Below are positions 34,935 to 44,149 of a DNA stretch of 64,000 nucleotides, piece by piece. The stretch is from Mariniphaga sp041686935 (GTDB lineage Bacteria > Bacteroidota > Bacteroidia > Bacteroidales > Prolixibacteraceae): assembly GCA_041686935.1 (NCBI GenBank), contig JAWLCW010000010.1:62001-126000 (forward strand), written 5' to 3'. Within the stretch, counting starts at the first letter, position 1. Each line of letters begins with the position of its first letter. Made by a program: the position numbers and the translations under genes. Below the pieces are notes generated by a model. That model was given only the letters and a program-made list of their open reading frames with translations. It made no database searches and was not told the origin of the DNA.

Positions 34935-35954
34935 ATGGGGTTTTTAAAGACAACCATATTAAAAGGATTTTTTTTGTTCCTGGTAACTGTTGGTTTCAAC
35001 GTTTCGGCTCAGGATGTATCTTTTTCGCAGTTTTATGCAAACCCGCTTTACCTGAATCCCGCTTTTGCAGGTTCTGTTGGAGTGCCTCGTGCCACTTTGC
35101 AATACCGAAGTCAGTGGAATAATTTTTCAAAAGCATTTAATACATACAGTGCATCTTTTGATTTGCCGGTTGAAAAGCTGCAGGGCGGACTGGGGTTTTA
35201 TATTCTGAACGACGGCCAGGCAGGGAATGCTTACCGATCGCTTCAGGTAAATGCAGCTTATTCTGTAAATGTAAAAATCAGTGAATTTTACCGGTTGCTT
35301 GGAGGTATCCAGCTTGGATACAATCAGCAATCGCTCGATGCTGGCAAGCTTGTTTTTCCAGACAATGTTGATCCGGTAGGCGGCAATCATGGCGTGTCTG
35401 CGGAACTGGAATACCTGGCAGGTGAAGGGTTTGGTTTTGCCGACTTTTCAACCGGTGTTTTACTTTACGGTCCCAAGGTTTTTGGAGGGCTGGCTTTACA
35501 CCATATTGCCGAACCCCGGCATTCGTTTTATTCAGGTGTTGATAATCCGGACAAGCTCCACCGAAAATATACGGCACATTTTGGTGCGCATCTGCCGGTT
35601 TTCCTTTACGGGCACCATCGTAAAAAATTCGATGTTTCTCCTCAGTTAATTATGCAATATCAGCGGGATTTTGGTCAAATGAATTACGGGATTCTGGCAA
35701 CTTTCCAGGGTATAACCGCAGGAACCTGGTTCAGGCAAAATTTTGGGTTGCGATACGATGCAGTCATTTTTCTTGCCGGTTTCAGTGCAAAACAATGGCA
35801 AATTACATACACTTACGACATGGTTGTTTCCGGGCTTTGGGGAGAAACCGGTGGTACCAGTGAAATTAGTTTTGTGTGGTTGCTTAAAAAAATTGATCGG
35901 GCTGGTTATCTTCCTTTTTATAATTTTTTTGATGACGACACAGGTTTTCAGTAA
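34935..35954 (+). CDS. PorP/SprF-family type IX secretion membrane protein
   Basis: Outer-membrane beta-barrel of the T9SS accessory family, 339 residues. After a signal peptide (ending FNVSAQ) comes the family signature DVSFSQFYANPLYLNPAFAG, then LQYRSQWNNFSKAFNTYSAS and LGGIQLGYNQQSLD. The C-terminus alternates polar and hydrophobic residues, as in barrel strands. In Flavobacterium, SprF is needed to put the type B cargo SprB on the cell surface. Here the gene ends 3 bases from the stop of a large type B cargo protein on the other strand, so the two probably work together, though they cannot be in one operon. Confidence 0.92.
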   Translation: MGFLKTTILKGFFLFLVTVGFNVSAQDVSFSQFYANPLYLNPAFAGSVGVPRATLQYRSQWNNFSKAFNTYSASFDLPVEKLQGGLGFYILNDGQAGNAYRSLQVNAAYSVNVKISEFYRLLGGIQLGYNQQSLDAGKLVFPDNVDPVGGNHGVSAELEYLAGEGFGFADFSTGVLLYGPKVFGGLALHHIAEPRHSFYSGVDNPDKLHRKYTAHFGAHLPVFLYGHHRKKFDVSPQLIMQYQRDFGQMNYGILATFQGITAGTWFRQNFGLRYDAVIFLAGFSAKQWQITYTYDMVVSGLWGETGGTSEISFVWLLKKIDRAGYLPFYNFFDDDTGFQ

Positions 35955-35957
35955 TGA

Positions 35958-38900
35958 TTAGCGAATGAGTAAAACCTGGCCCTTTTGTTCCCGTTCATTT
36001 CCCTGAACATCAGTATATCGTGCAATCCATACGTAATTTCCCATGGGAGCCGCATTTCCGTTGCTTAATTTGCCATCCCAGTGTTCATCAGGAGAATTGG
36101 ATTCAAATGCCAGTTGGCCGTTCCGGTCGTAAATTTTCAGGTTGAACCGGCGGGGATTGGCTCCTGTGTTAACCGGCATAAAAGTTCGGTTTTCATCAAT
36201 CGGACTGTTCGGCCTGAATGCATTGGGCGCATGAACAGCCAACGGCAAAACGGTTATGGGTTTCTGAATGGTATCTTTGCATCCGTAAACCGATTCGGCA
36301 ATCAGTTCTGAAATAAATTCTCCGGGCTCCATATATTGATGAACCGGCGCTGTTTCTTCTGCTGAAATTCCATCGCCAAAATTCCATGTGTAAAAATCAG
36401 CTCCGGATGACTGATTGTTAAACGAAATGAGGGCATTGTCAATCATTGCCACAGAGAAATCGATTCGAAAATCGGCAACAGGTTTGGGGTGTACCTTAAT
36501 ATAACCGGTTTTAATCAGGGTATCGGCACATCCGGTTTCTGACGAGAATGCCGTAAGTCCGGCATCATAATCTCCCGGAACGGTTGACATGAATGTTTTT
36601 GTTAATCCTGAGGGGTAGGGCAGGCTATCTGTAATCCATGCAAATTCGAGGTATGCGTCAGTTGTTTCGGCAAAAATTTCTGTTGTAAAGGGCTGGCATC
36701 CTTCAGGACTTTCTGCAAAAAAGTCAAAACGTGGTTTTCGTTTTAACTGCATTTCGGCCGGCGAACTTACGCAGCCATATTCATCCACAATCAATCTTAC
36801 TGTGCCGCTCGGATTGTCAAGCATTACCGTAATCGAATCATTTTCTCCTCCAATCCGGTGCATCCCCTCAAACTCCCAAAAGCACAGCGAGGAATCAATT
36901 CGGTTTGAATAGATAACCGGAAAAATTTCGGGATAGCAGAAGTCCCGGTCGTTATCTATTTCTGCCACCGGTGTTGGAAATACCTTTATCATACTGTCGA
37001 TAGCAAAACTGTTCCGGCATTGGTTAACCGGATTGGTGATGGTAAGTTTCACATCGTAAAAACCCGTCTCGCTATAAAACTTTGAAACATTTTGGGTAGT
37101 GGCGGTTTCACCATCGTCAAATTCCCAAAGAAAAACCACATTATCGTCCATTAAAAGCCGGCTGGTGAAATTTACCGCAAGTTCATCGCAGCCTCTTTGG
37201 CTGCTGGCTTCCATTGTAAAATTCGGATTGGCACCAAGCGGTTTAACAATGGTGTCGCTAAAACAACCGTTGTCATCGATAAAAAGGCTTATCTGCGGCG
37301 GTTCCTGAAGAAAAGCTCCAATTGAAATGAGGTAGTTTTGCCAGCCTAAAGTATCAAGAAACTGGCATCCGGCAAGGTCCCAGTAAAAAGTAGCGCTGTC
37401 GGTAACATTTCCGGTGAAAATCAGTTTTTGGCTGTATCCTTCGCATTGCGTATCGCTTTCGAAACGAAAATCTGCCTCAGGTTGAGGATGAAAACGAATG
37501 GGAATGGTATCGGTTTTTTCGCAGCCATCAGTTGTTTTAATATGGTAATAAACTTCGTAATCGCCCCAATCGGCAACTTCAATGTGAACTGATGTTTTGG
37601 TAACATTCGAAAAAATCAGTTCCGATGGTTTATTGGTTTTCCATTCTCCGCTTCCTTCAATATTCCAGAGTGATTCCGGAGTGCCTGTAACAGAAACTGA
37701 AAGGTTGGAAGATTTTTCACCACAAATTTGTGTCGAACCTGAAAATTCGGTTTCGGGAACCGGGAAAATAACCAGTTCCATCATATCGCTGGCTGTGCAG
37801 TTGTACTCATCGAAAACCGTAATCTGATATTTTCCGGTTTCTTTGGCCAGAAAAGTCTGGCTAAACGAAAGGGTGTCGCCTGTTTCGTTTTGCCAGAGAT
37901 ATTTCGAATAGCCATCGTCTGCAACAAGTTTCAGCTCAAAAGGCATACAACCTTCTTCATAAACAAAATCAAGATTTGTAACGGGTTGGCTCATGTGAAC
38001 ATAAACAGAATCTTCCAGTTCACAGCCGTCGGTGGTTGCTGCTGTAACACTGTACCAACCCTCGGTTGTAACCTGCAATGTTTGGGAAGTTTGCCCGGTA
38101 TTCCAAAGAAAGGAATCGAACCAGTAACCTGCATCAAGTATAAGTGTGTCGCCAAAGCAAAGCAGCAGGGTATCACCTGAAAATTCAATGCTTTCTCCCA
38201 AATCGAGGGTAAGATCGAGGTTAAAACCAACACCATAACCGAATGATTCCACGCCTCCGAAACCATAGACATAAGCCAGAAAACCGGCGTCTTCATTAGT
38301 ATTGTTCAGGTGATATGTGCCGGCCTCCAATTCAATTTGTGCAAAGGCGTAAGTCCTTCCCGGAAATTCCTGAAATTCATTAGTAACAGCGTCACCGTTC
38401 AATCGTATATTTTCAGTTTCAGTTGTTGGACTAATTATGTTTACAAAATATTTTGAGATTCCGTCATACCCTTCATAATCAATATCGGGTGATTTGTATG
38501 TTACAAAGGTTGCTTCATTTCGCGACTGGTTAACCGGACTCAGTACAATCATAAACGGGTCGCCGTCTCCACCGGTAAATTCTGTGTCCACATCTCGCGA
38601 CTGGCTAAACTGTACTGCCATTACAGGTTTATCTGACAATACTCTTTTGGGATCGTTGTGAAAAACCACAATCTCTTCAAACTCACCGCGGTTTAAAGAG
38701 ATGGGATTTCTGCCTGTAATATTTACTGTGGTGTTGTTTTGCGCGGCCATAATCCGGTACCTGTCCTGTTGCCTTGTTTTGAGGGGCGCCAGGTAATATT
38801 CCAACCCCCAGGAGTGTACGGGGGGAATTTGTTCGTACAGATGATCCCAGCAGCATTGCCCGGTGGGCACACGGGTACTTAGCGAACCGGAATAAAATGC

Positions 38901-39599
38901 GACCGGTTTGCTTGCCTGAATGTAGCTTCCGGTAAGGTCACCCTGTCCTTCCTGGCGCGTTCCCAAATCGTTTTCCGACTGCACCTGGTAAACCTGGCCT
39001 TTATTCAGCATAACTGAAAAAGTTGAATCTTTCGGTTTGCCAAGGTGTGTTACTTTGGAAGGTGTAATTTCCACAATTGTTCCATCTTCGGTAGCAACTA
39101 TCAGAAATTCACTGTTGCGTCCGTTGCCGGTAATGGGATTTACCTGATCGATATCGGGGTAATAGCACATGGCAAAGTATTCCGTTCCCAATGATGCAAC
39201 AGGATAAATAACCGCAACATCGGCAGAGTTCAGACTCCAGTTTAGTGCATAGACGTTAACCGGTTTTTCAGAAACCAAACGAATTCCCCTGTCCTGAATT
39301 TCCTCTGAACCGGTTGCTTCAACCAAATCCCACGGAATTACAACCTGGGTAGAATTGTTTGAAGGCACTGTGTAGGTTTCGTTAAAGGGAGTTTCATCGG
39401 GGCCAATGAATATGCGAAAAGTGGTTGTTTCCCGTGCAGTTACAGTTATTTCAAGGTAATGGTCGTCCTGATAGTTCCGGCTTTCCATAAAACCAAACCA
39501 GAATTCGGTACCTTCAGTAGATTTCCGGCAAATGTTGTCCTGAGCCGGCAGACTGCCGGCAAGCGCAAGAAATAATATGAAGCACAGGATTTTTTTCAT
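35958..39599 (-). CDS. 1213-residue type B T9SS cargo with IgGFc-binding-like and PKD domains
   Basis: Large surface protein. The start at 39599 (MKKILCFILFLALAGSLPAQ) gives a proper signal peptide; an ATG 11 codons earlier does not. Residues about 22-450 resemble the IgGFc-binding N-terminal domain (TEGTEFWFGFMESRNYQDDH, SGSLSTRVPTG, DKPVMAVQFSQS). Ig-like and PKD domains follow: VVFLWEFDDGETATTQN and FYTWNFGDGISAEETAP are clear PKD cores. The last 85 residues are a gliding-motility-type (type B) sorting domain: VHAPNAFRPNSPIDENRTF, LKIYDRNGQLAFES, WDGKLSNGNAAPMGNYVW. Type B domains depend on SprF-like proteins, and one lies tail to tail. An adhesin role is likely. Confidence 0.92.
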   Translation of the reverse strand: MKKILCFILFLALAGSLPAQDNICRKSTEGTEFWFGFMESRNYQDDHYLEITVTARETTTFRIFIGPDETPFNETYTVPSNNSTQVVIPWDLVEATGSEEIQDRGIRLVSEKPVNVYALNWSLNSADVAVIYPVASLGTEYFAMCYYPDIDQVNPITGNGRNSEFLIVATEDGTIVEITPSKVTHLGKPKDSTFSVMLNKGQVYQVQSENDLGTRQEGQGDLTGSYIQASKPVAFYSGSLSTRVPTGQCCWDHLYEQIPPVHSWGLEYYLAPLKTRQQDRYRIMAAQNNTTVNITGRNPISLNRGEFEEIVVFHNDPKRVLSDKPVMAVQFSQSRDVDTEFTGGDGDPFMIVLSPVNQSRNEATFVTYKSPDIDYEGYDGISKYFVNIISPTTETENIRLNGDAVTNEFQEFPGRTYAFAQIELEAGTYHLNNTNEDAGFLAYVYGFGGVESFGYGVGFNLDLTLDLGESIEFSGDTLLLCFGDTLILDAGYWFDSFLWNTGQTSQTLQVTTEGWYSVTAATTDGCELEDSVYVHMSQPVTNLDFVYEEGCMPFELKLVADDGYSKYLWQNETGDTLSFSQTFLAKETGKYQITVFDEYNCTASDMMELVIFPVPETEFSGSTQICGEKSSNLSVSVTGTPESLWNIEGSGEWKTNKPSELIFSNVTKTSVHIEVADWGDYEVYYHIKTTDGCEKTDTIPIRFHPQPEADFRFESDTQCEGYSQKLIFTGNVTDSATFYWDLAGCQFLDTLGWQNYLISIGAFLQEPPQISLFIDDNGCFSDTIVKPLGANPNFTMEASSQRGCDELAVNFTSRLLMDDNVVFLWEFDDGETATTQNVSKFYSETGFYDVKLTITNPVNQCRNSFAIDSMIKVFPTPVAEIDNDRDFCYPEIFPVIYSNRIDSSLCFWEFEGMHRIGGENDSITVMLDNPSGTVRLIVDEYGCVSSPAEMQLKRKPRFDFFAESPEGCQPFTTEIFAETTDAYLEFAWITDSLPYPSGLTKTFMSTVPGDYDAGLTAFSSETGCADTLIKTGYIKVHPKPVADFRIDFSVAMIDNALISFNNQSSGADFYTWNFGDGISAEETAPVHQYMEPGEFISELIAESVYGCKDTIQKPITVLPLAVHAPNAFRPNSPIDENRTFMPVNTGANPRRFNLKIYDRNGQLAFESNSPDEHWDGKLSNGNAAPMGNYVWIARYTDVQGNEREQKGQVLLIR

Positions 39600-39630
39600 T
39601 TTTAACCGATTAAAGCTAAAAAAAATCAAC

Positions 39631-39660
39631 AAAAAAACCGCACAAATTTTGTGCGGTTTA
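39631..39660 (-). terminator. Terminator after the biotin carrier gene
   Basis: An 11-base stem (39635-39645 with 39649-39659) has a 3-base loop, and on the minus strand it is followed by seven T. It lies about 25 bases past the stop at 39683 and separates the carboxylase operon from the type B cargo gene. Confidence 0.85.
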
Positions 39661-39682
39661 TATTTCCTTTTTTTAAGGCGAC

Positions 39683-40015
39683 TTATTTTACCCTGGCCGG
39701 TTTAATTTCCAGCATCAGGAATTTTTTAGGAATCACTTCGTCTTTCTTCACATAAATTTTTACAATCTCCCCATCGAAAGGCATTCTTACCTGATTTTGC
39801 ATTTTCATCGCTTCAAGGAGAAGCAATGTCTGGCCTTCTTTTACTTTTTCCCTGGGTTTAACGAATATATCTATTATAGTGCCCGGTATAAAGGAGTATA
39901 TCTGATTTGGATTTGGTGCTTCCCAATTCACCCGGTTTTCAAATTTCCAGGTATAGGTGGTTTTATAAACGGCCCCCTGAATGACCAAATTTTTAAATTC
40001 TTTTTCCTGTGTCAT
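39683..40015 (-). CDS. Biotin carrier protein of acyl-CoA carboxylase/decarboxylase
   Basis: A 110-residue biotinyl-domain protein. The biotinylated Lys lies in LEAMKMQNQVRMPFDGEIV, and the fold starts near YSFIPGTIIDIFVKPREKV. It carries CO2 on biotin between a carboxylase or decarboxylase and the carboxyltransferase. It follows the carboxyltransferase gene after 18 bases and forms a two-gene operon ending in a terminator. It is shorter than the Ala/Pro-rich biotin carriers (about 140 residues) of methylmalonyl-CoA decarboxylases: there is no such linker, only a 45-residue N-terminal part. Confidence 0.9.
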   Translation of the reverse strand: MTQEKEFKNLVIQGAVYKTTYTWKFENRVNWEAPNPNQIYSFIPGTIIDIFVKPREKVKEGQTLLLLEAMKMQNQVRMPFDGEIVKIYVKKDEVIPKKFLMLEIKPARVK

Positions 40016-40033
40016 GCCAATTTTTTTAATGGT

Positions 40034-41578
40034 TTAAAACGGTGGTATTCCATGTTTTTTATTTGGCAGAAATACACTTTTGTTTTCAGAAACTTTAAGC
40101 GCATGGAGAATACGGCCACGTGTTTCTTTCGGTTCAATTACCTCGTCGATATAACCCTGTGCTGCTGCTACATAAGGGTTGGCAAATTTTTCCTTGTACT
40201 CCTGTATTTTTTGCTGGCGAACTTCTTCCGGGTTCTCTGCTTCCGAGATTTCCTTGCGGAAAACGATATTTGCAGCGCCTTCGGGACCCATAACAGCAAT
40301 CTCGGCAGTTGGCCATGCAAAAACAAAATCGGCACGCAGGTGGCGCGAGTTCATGGCAATGTATCCACCGCCATAGGCTTTCCGAAGGATAACGGTAACT
40401 TTCGCAACAGTGGCTTCGCTGTAGGCGTATAATATTTTTGCTCCGTGGCGGATTACCCCGGCATGTTCCTGATCCACTCCGGGCAGGTAGCCGGGCAGGT
40501 CTTCCAAAGTAACAATGGGGATGTTAAACGCATCGCAGTACCGGATAAACCGTGCAGCTTTATCGGAACTGTCGGTATCAAGCACGCCGGCCAGAACCAT
40601 CGGCTGGTTGGCAACAAACCCAACTGTTTCGCCGTCCATTCGTCCAAAACCAATAATAATGTTTGGTGCAAAATATTCCATAACCTCGAAAAATTCCGAA
40701 CTGTCGGTAATGCTTCTGATAATATCACGCATTTCGTAAGGAATACGCGGATCGGCAGGAACAATGTCTTCAATTTTCAAACCTTTTTTTGGCGGCTTGG
40801 GCGGAAAAGGCATGGCCCTGGTTCCATTATTGCGCGGAATATAGCTTATGAGTTTTTTTATCTGCTCAAAACATTCGAGTTCTGTGGTTGCGAAAAAATG
40901 GGCATTCCCGGTGAGTTCAGCATGAACCCTTGCGCCACCCAGCTCTTCCATAGAAATTTCTTCACCTAAAACCGATTTAATAACACTAGGACCGGTAATA
41001 AACATTTTCGAAATGTTTTCCACCACAAAAACAAAATCGGTAAGTGCGGGTGAATAAACTGCACCTCCGGCGCACGGACCAAGAATAACTGAAATTTGCG
41101 GAATAACACCCGATGCCAGTGTATTGCGGAAGAAAATTTCACCATAACCTGCCAGTGAGTTTACTCCCTCCTGGATACGCGCCCCACCAGAATCGTTAAT
41201 GCCTATTAGCGGCACCCGCATTTTAAGTGCATGATCCATTATTTTTGTGATTTTGCGGGCGTGCATTAGGCCAAGTGAACCGCCGGCAACGGTAAAATCC
41301 TGTGCAAAAATACAAATCGGTTTGCTGTAAATGGTACCTGTGCCGATTATCACGCCGTCGCCGTGAAGCACCTTGCCATCCATGCCAAAATCTTTGGCGC
41401 TGTGTTCCACAAAAAGGTCGTATTCGTGAAAGGAATTTTTATCCAAAAGGGCCAGGATACGTTCACGGGCAGTGAGTTTACCCATTTTTGCCTGTTTTTC
41501 TATGGCTTTGTCGCCGCCGCCTTTTTGTACCTCCCTTTTTCTTTTTCGAAGGTCAAGAACGTTACTTCTTAATGACAT
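40034..41578 (-). CDS. Acyl-CoA carboxylase beta subunit (propionyl/methylmalonyl-CoA carboxyltransferase)
   Basis: A 514-residue carboxyltransferase of the PccB/MmdA family, cytosolic. The N-terminal half has TARERILALLDKNSFHEYDL and the acyl-CoA oxyanion loop INDSGGARIQEGVNSLAGYG; the second half has FVANQPMVLAGVLD, LEDLPGYLPGVDQEHAG and AYGGGYIAMNSRHLRADFVF, AWPTAEIAVMGPEGA. It moves CO2 between biotin and propionyl-CoA or a similar acyl-CoA. Neither a biotin carboxylase nor a sodium-pump decarboxylase subunit is adjacent, so whether the complex carboxylates or decarboxylates cannot be decided. It is the first gene of the operon with the biotin carrier. Confidence 0.92.
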   Translation of the reverse strand: MSLRSNVLDLRKRKREVQKGGGDKAIEKQAKMGKLTARERILALLDKNSFHEYDLFVEHSAKDFGMDGKVLHGDGVIIGTGTIYSKPICIFAQDFTVAGGSLGLMHARKITKIMDHALKMRVPLIGINDSGGARIQEGVNSLAGYGEIFFRNTLASGVIPQISVILGPCAGGAVYSPALTDFVFVVENISKMFITGPSVIKSVLGEEISMEELGGARVHAELTGNAHFFATTELECFEQIKKLISYIPRNNGTRAMPFPPKPPKKGLKIEDIVPADPRIPYEMRDIIRSITDSSEFFEVMEYFAPNIIIGFGRMDGETVGFVANQPMVLAGVLDTDSSDKAARFIRYCDAFNIPIVTLEDLPGYLPGVDQEHAGVIRHGAKILYAYSEATVAKVTVILRKAYGGGYIAMNSRHLRADFVFAWPTAEIAVMGPEGAANIVFRKEISEAENPEEVRQQKIQEYKEKFANPYVAAAQGYIDEVIEPKETRGRILHALKVSENKSVFLPNKKHGIPPF

Positions 41579-41643
41579 AAAGTTTGTTTTAAGTTATTAA
41601 ATCCCTTCAGGTGAAGAGCATTTCAATTTGATATAAACCGGGG

Positions 41644-41651
41644 CAAAATTA
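41644..41651 (-). promoter_or_regulatory. Candidate -7 box of the carboxylase operon
   Basis: Reads TAATTTTG on the minus strand, matching TAnnTTTG, 65 bases before the ATG at 41578. No -33 TTTG is seen at the usual distance. I see nothing else in the 180-base gap. Confidence 0.3.
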
Positions 41652-41758
41652 TAAATTTTTTCAGTTAGCTCCCCTAAATCATACTTTGGGTTACGGAATT
41701 TACAGGATATTGATACAATGATGTCGAATAATAAATTCTTTTGTTTGAATAATTGCAA

Positions 41759-42844
41759 CTACCTGGCTGCCCACCTGAAAACAAAAAAGGCAATTATGCT
41801 GTATCCGAAATTTGGAATCCATACGGCCAGAAGCGGTGAGGCATTTCCACTGACTGCAAAAACAGTGGATATTTGCATAAACAGGATGTAGGAAAAACTT
41901 AGCAGAAGCCCCAGTCCCAGGTGAAGGCCCAATCCGCCCTTAATTTTCCGGGAAGCCAGCCCGGCGCCAATAATCGTCAATATAAAGGCAGAAAACGGTC
42001 CGGCCACTCTTCTGTGCTTTTCTATTTCCCATTCCACAGTATTTACCCCGCGCATTTTCATTTGGGCAATTTCTGTTTTGAGTTCCGGCGTGGTATAGTT
42101 TTCCATCTGATTTTTTACTACTTTGTAATCGTTGGGTGTCATGTTGAGGGTAGTATCCATGCGATATCCTCTTTCGAATATTTCGTGCGTATCAAATATT
42201 TTTCGTTTCCACCAGTTATTCAGAATCCATTTGCCACTTTCTTCGTCCCAGCGTATATTATCTGCTGTAATTTTTTCAACCAAATGGTGCCCGTCAAATT
42301 TTTCCATAGTGAAACGATCGCCCACATTGCTGGCGTTGAACCTGCGCATATAAATAAATACACCTGGTTCTATCTGCCGGTGTATATTAATTTCGTTGGA
42401 AACAACCTGAGGATTATTATCAATATAAAATTGCCGGAATTGGTTCATGGTTTCGTTTGCAGGAGGAATAACATAGTTGCCAAGCGTAAAAGAAAACCCG
42501 GCAAGAACAAATGCTGAAACAATGTATGGCCTCATTAATCTTGAATAAGAAACGCCGCTGCTTAAAATGGCAATAATTTCGGTGTTGTAAGCCATTTTAG
42601 AGGTGAAGTAAATGACCGCGATAAAAGTAAAAAGCGGGCTGAACAGGTTGGCAAAGTATGGGATAAAATTCAGGTAATATTCGGAAATTATGGTTCCCCA
42701 GGAAATATCTTTCGATATAAATTCATCCAGGTTTTCCGACATGTCGAAAACAACAGCAATACTCAAAATCAGGGCTATGGCATAAAAAAATGTGCCCAGA
42801 AACTTTTTCGTAATGTATATATCTATTGTTTTGTAGAGTTTCAT
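41759..42844 (-). CDS. LptF/LptG-family lipopolysaccharide export permease
   Basis: Inner-membrane permease subunit of the Lpt ABC exporter that lifts lipopolysaccharide toward the outer membrane. It has 361 residues, the usual length. Three hydrophobic segments lie in the first 125 residues (LGTFFYAIALILSIAVVF, FANLFSPLFTFIAVIYFTS, IVSAFVLAGFSFTLGNYVI), a periplasmic beta domain in the middle, and three more at the end (AFILTIIGAGLASRKIKGG, SFSYILFMQISTVFAV, PNFGYSIIAFFVF). TEIIAILSSGVSYSRLMRPY is the coupling region to LptB. It is co-transcribed with tgt, 6 bases downstream of it, as often seen in Bacteroidota. The partner permease is elsewhere. Confidence 0.9.
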   Translation of the reverse strand: MKLYKTIDIYITKKFLGTFFYAIALILSIAVVFDMSENLDEFISKDISWGTIISEYYLNFIPYFANLFSPLFTFIAVIYFTSKMAYNTEIIAILSSGVSYSRLMRPYIVSAFVLAGFSFTLGNYVIPPANETMNQFRQFYIDNNPQVVSNEINIHRQIEPGVFIYMRRFNASNVGDRFTMEKFDGHHLVEKITADNIRWDEESGKWILNNWWKRKIFDTHEIFERGYRMDTTLNMTPNDYKVVKNQMENYTTPELKTEIAQMKMRGVNTVEWEIEKHRRVAGPFSAFILTIIGAGLASRKIKGGLGLHLGLGLLLSFSYILFMQISTVFAVSGNASPLLAVWIPNFGYSIIAFFVFRWAAR

Positions 42845-42850
42845 GGATTT

Positions 42851-43978
42851 TTATAACCTGGTTTTTAATTTTTGTACCATCTCTTTTTTCCAGTTTTTAA
42901 AATTGCCGTCCAGAATTTTTTGTCTGGCAGTTTTTACCAACCACAAATAAAAGGCCAGATTGTGCTGGCTGGCAATTTGAGCACCGAGCATTTCTTTGGA
43001 AATAACCAGATGGCGCAAATATGCTTTTGAGTACTGATCAACAAAAGAATATCCCTTTTCATCGACAGGCGAGTGGTCGTTCTCCCATTTTTTGTTACGG
43101 ATGTTAATAATTCCTTCTGAAGTAAATAACATTCCGTTTCGTCCGTTGCGGGTTGGCATCACACAATCGAACATATCCACACCCCGGTCAATCGATTCCA
43201 GAATATTTACCGGTGTTCCAACGCCCATCAAATAACGTGGCCTGTTTTCAGGGAGAATTGCTGTTACCACTTCGGTCATTTCATACATTATGTTCTCCGG
43301 TTCACCTACCGACAAACCTCCAATGGCATAACCATCGGCATTAAACGTTTTAACATATTCTGCCGCTTTTACCCGTAGTTCAGGAAATGTATTTCCCTGA
43401 ACAATAGGAAACAACGATTGCTTAAATCCGTATTTTGGTTCAGTTTTTTCAAATTGATCGAAACAACGGTGAAGCCAGCGTTGTGTAAGCTCAAGCGATT
43501 TTTTGGCGTATTCAAAATCGGCATCTCCGGGTGTACACTCATCAAAAGCCATAATGATGTCGGCCCCAATGGAACGCTGGATATCGATTACCTTTTCAGG
43601 TGAAAAAAGATGATACGAACCATCTATATGCGACTGAAACCGGGCACCCTCTTCACTTAATTTCCGAATATCTCCAAGTGAAAAAACCTGGTAACCTCCG
43701 CTGTCTGTTAAAACAGGCCTGTCCCATCCATTGAATTTATGTAACCCGCCGGCAGCTTCAATAATTTCGGTTCCCGGACGGAGGTAAAGATGATACGTAT
43801 TCCCTAAGATTATCTGCGCTTTTATATCTTCTTTCAACTCCCGGGTATGAATTCCTTTTACTGATCCGGCAGTTCCCACCGGCATAAATATCGGTGTTTC
43901 AATCTTGCCATGATCGGTATAAATTTCGCCTGCCCGGGCCCGAGTGTCGTTTTCTGTTGCAGTTAATGTAAACTCCAT
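42851..43978 (-). CDS. tgt: tRNA-guanosine(34) transglycosylase
   Basis: Exchanges G34 of tRNAs with GUN anticodons for preQ1, an early step to queuosine. It has 375 residues. The catalytic residues are visible: TDSGGYQVFSLG (substrate Asp), FDECTPGDADFEYA, YAIGGLSVGEP and the nucleophile region FDCVMPTRNGRNGMLF. The C-terminal zinc site is unusual. Where family members read CxCxxC before YSRAYLHHL, this one reads DEKGYSFVDQYSKAYLRHL, with Lys, Tyr and Val in place of the three Cys, although the fourth ligand His is kept (IASQHNLAFY). I believe other Bacteroidota share this, but could not check. It heads the operon with the Lpt permease. Confidence 0.94.
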   Translation of the reverse strand: MEFTLTATENDTRARAGEIYTDHGKIETPIFMPVGTAGSVKGIHTRELKEDIKAQIILGNTYHLYLRPGTEIIEAAGGLHKFNGWDRPVLTDSGGYQVFSLGDIRKLSEEGARFQSHIDGSYHLFSPEKVIDIQRSIGADIIMAFDECTPGDADFEYAKKSLELTQRWLHRCFDQFEKTEPKYGFKQSLFPIVQGNTFPELRVKAAEYVKTFNADGYAIGGLSVGEPENIMYEMTEVVTAILPENRPRYLMGVGTPVNILESIDRGVDMFDCVMPTRNGRNGMLFTSEGIINIRNKKWENDHSPVDEKGYSFVDQYSKAYLRHLVISKEMLGAQIASQHNLAFYLWLVKTARQKILDGNFKNWKKEMVQKLKTRL

Positions 43979-44149
43979 TGTTTTAAATCAGGCAGCAAAT
44001 ATAGCCATAATACATAAAAACAAGGAAGTTTGACAGCGTTCCACCTGTTAATAAATTCTAATTTGAAAGCCTCTTTTTTGCTGCCGGAAATTTTGAAAAT
44101 GGTCTGAATGTTATCATTTTTGGCAAACTTATTCCTTTAAATCGTTTAC

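Noticed and set aside
43979..44149. Gap between tgt and the GT2-like gene searched for a tRNA or small RNA
   Set aside because: No cloverleaf, terminator or consensus promoter could be recognised.
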